Of a DNA stretch of 6,601 nucleotides, positions 5,623 through 6,601 are shown one piece after another (within the stretch, counting starts at the first letter, position 1; each line of letters starts with the position of its first letter). The stretch covers positions 1 to 6,601 of the forward strand of contig MAXT01000112.1 of assembly GCA_001751225.1 (NCBI GenBank), given 5' to 3'. The stretch comes from Desulfuromonadales bacterium C00003107. Its GTDB lineage: Bacteria; Desulfobacterota; Desulfuromonadia; Desulfuromonadales; Syntrophotaleaceae. Under the pieces are notes generated by a model, which saw only the letters and a list, made by a program, of their open reading frames with translations, was not told the origin of the DNA and did no database searches. Position numbers and translations under genes: made by a program.

Positions 5623-6330
5623 ATGTTTCGCACCCTGTTTTTTCTGCTTACGTTTGTTCCCTGGACTCTGTTTGTTATTTTTACGGGGGTGCCTCTGTCG
5701 CTCTTCGGTGCCGACTATCTGCATGCCTATGCCCGTATTTGGGGCAGAGTCAGTCTGTGGTTGGCTGGCGTGCGGTTGACGGTCACCGGCCGGGAACATC
5801 TGGCCCAGCATGGCCCGGTGGTTTATATGGCCAACCATGTGAGCAACTTCGATATCCTGGCGCTGTTCGCCGGGGTTCCTGACCAGTTCCGTTGGATGGC
5901 TAAGATCGAACTGTTCCGTATTCCTCTGTTCGGTTTGGCCATGCGCCGTGCCGGTGCTATTCCCGTCGACCGGTCGAATCGTAGAAACAGCGTGCTTAGC
6001 ATGAGGGAGGCGGTGAAACGCATCGCTGCCGGTACCTCGGTGATAATTTTTCCTGAGGGGACCCGCTCTCCCGATGGAACTTTGCAGGCCTTCAAAGCCG
6101 GTAGCTTTACTCTGGCTTTGCAGGCTCAGGTACCGGTGGTGCCTTTAGCTATCATCGGTAGCGGTGAGGTGATGCCCAAGCACAGTCGCTGGATCCGCGG
6201 TGGTCATATCCGTCTGGCGATCATGCCACCGGTGGTCACAAGCGGTCGAGCGGTGGTCGAGCGGACCACCTTGATGGAAGAGGTGCGACAGCCCATCGTT
6301 GATGCGCTACAGGAGGCCGGTCAGGCATGA
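5623..6330 (+). CDS. plsC: 1-acyl-sn-glycerol-3-phosphate acyltransferase (PlsC/LPLAT family)
   Basis: Enzymes of this family transfer an acyl chain from acyl-ACP or acyl-CoA to lysophosphatidic acid, making phosphatidic acid for membrane phospholipids at the inner face of the cytoplasmic membrane. The 235-residue protein has the normal family length. An N-terminal hydrophobic segment (about 5-29) anchors it. The four acyltransferase blocks appear in order: NHVSNFD (71-77), giving the catalytic HX4D with H72 and D77; GAIPVDRSN (111-119); FPEGTRS (143-149), for phosphate binding; and VPLAIIGSGEV (173-183). The ATG at 5623 has AAGGA (5611-5615) 7 bases upstream. Its stop codon overlaps the start of the RNase J gene (ATGA), so the two are translationally coupled. 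Two candidate promoters lie upstream. The exact acyl acceptor cannot be proven from sequence, since related lysophospholipid acyltransferases share these motifs. Confidence 0.93.
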   Translation: MFRTLFFLLTFVPWTLFVIFTGVPLSLFGADYLHAYARIWGRVSLWLAGVRLTVTGREHLAQHGPVVYMANHVSNFDILALFAGVPDQFRWMAKIELFRIPLFGLAMRRAGAIPVDRSNRRNSVLSMREAVKRIAAGTSVIIFPEGTRSPDGTLQAFKAGSFTLALQAQVPVVPLAIIGSGEVMPKHSRWIRGGHIRLAIMPPVVTSGRAVVERTTLMEEVRQPIVDALQEAGQA

Positions 6331-6601
6331 CCGAGTCCGCTAACGATACTCTGAGGCTGCTGCCTTTGGGGGGGCTGGGTGAGATCGGTCTCAACATGAT
6401 GGCGCTGGAGTATCAAGGCGAACTGCTTCTCATCGACTGTGGGCTGATGTTTCCCGAAGCTTACATGCTGGGCATCGACCTGGTGATTCCTGATGTAACG
6501 GTGCTGGACGACCGCATCGGCGATATCCGTGGCCTGGTGCTGACTCATGGTCACGAGGATCACATCGGTGCGGTGCCTTTTTTGCTCCAACGGTTGGGTA
6601 A
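6327..6601 (+). CDS. rnj: ribonuclease J family metallo-beta-lactamase-fold RNase (N-terminal part, runs off window)
   Basis: Only the first 91 codons are inside the window. The protein opens with a short lead, then LLPLGGLGEIGLNMMALEY (11-29), the RNase J/beta-CASP opening with its GGLGEIG signature. LIDCGLMFPE (35-44) supplies the usual aspartate, and IPDVTVLDD (54-62) follows. The metal-binding motif HGHEDH (74-79) gives H74, H76, D78 and H79 for zinc coordination. RNase J combines endonuclease and 5'-to-3' exonuclease activity in mRNA decay and rRNA processing; full proteins are around 550 residues. The ATG at 6327 is chosen because AGGAGG (6311-6316), inside the end of plsC, lies 10 bases upstream and the start overlaps the plsC stop by 4 bases. 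Function is inferred from the N-terminal part only; the beta-CASP and C-terminal domains cannot be checked here. Confidence 0.92.
   Translation, partial: MTESANDTLRLLPLGGLGEIGLNMMALEYQGELLLIDCGLMFPEAYMLGIDLVIPDVTVLDDRIGDIRGLVLTHGHEDHIGAVPFLLQRLG

Overview
The window looks like a bacterial chromosome segment of roughly even base composition, most likely from a Desulfuromonadia/Geobacter-type deltaproteobacterium. That placement is an inference. It rests on a molybdenum-storage-type kinase, a large chemoreceptor with tandem zinc-binding-like modules, and an acyltransferase gene translationally coupled to an RNase J gene. No single marker here fixes the taxon.

Layout. (1) 35-499, plus strand: the C-terminal part of a molybdenum storage protein (MoSto) type amino-acid-kinase-family protein. 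Its N-terminal half is missing and in-frame stops lie just upstream, so it is probably a broken gene. (2) 601-819, plus strand: a small 72-residue protein that I do not recognise, with a strong ribosome binding site, followed by a clear terminator (859-892). (3) 1026-1487, minus strand: ssb, single-stranded DNA-binding protein, with its own terminator (961-994) facing the previous one. (4) About 1503-2304: some 800 bases without a convincing gene, holding inverted repeats and disrupted reading-frame fragments. (5) 2372-4543, minus strand: a methyl-accepting chemotaxis protein whose predicted periplasmic domain holds two CZB-like zinc-binding modules; a 17-bp hairpin at 2305-2342 terminates it. 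(6) About 4556-5505: nearly 1 kb without an intact gene, including a possible decayed plus-strand gene at 5006-5414. (7) 5506-5589: a sigma-54-like -24/-12 element and a sigma-70-like promoter ahead of (8) plsC-type acyltransferase, 5623-6330, overlapping by 4 bases (9) an RNase J-family gene that runs off the window end.

The genes do not form one pathway. They are separate housekeeping and sensory units: metal storage (broken), DNA replication and repair, chemotaxis, and a phospholipid-synthesis/RNA-decay operon. The most distinctive items are the chemoreceptor's duplicated metal-binding-like sensor, the truncated MoSto gene beside an intact small ORF, and the tandem promoter candidates before the plsC-RNase J pair. 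I found no CRISPR array, tRNA, rRNA, intact transposase or defence system.
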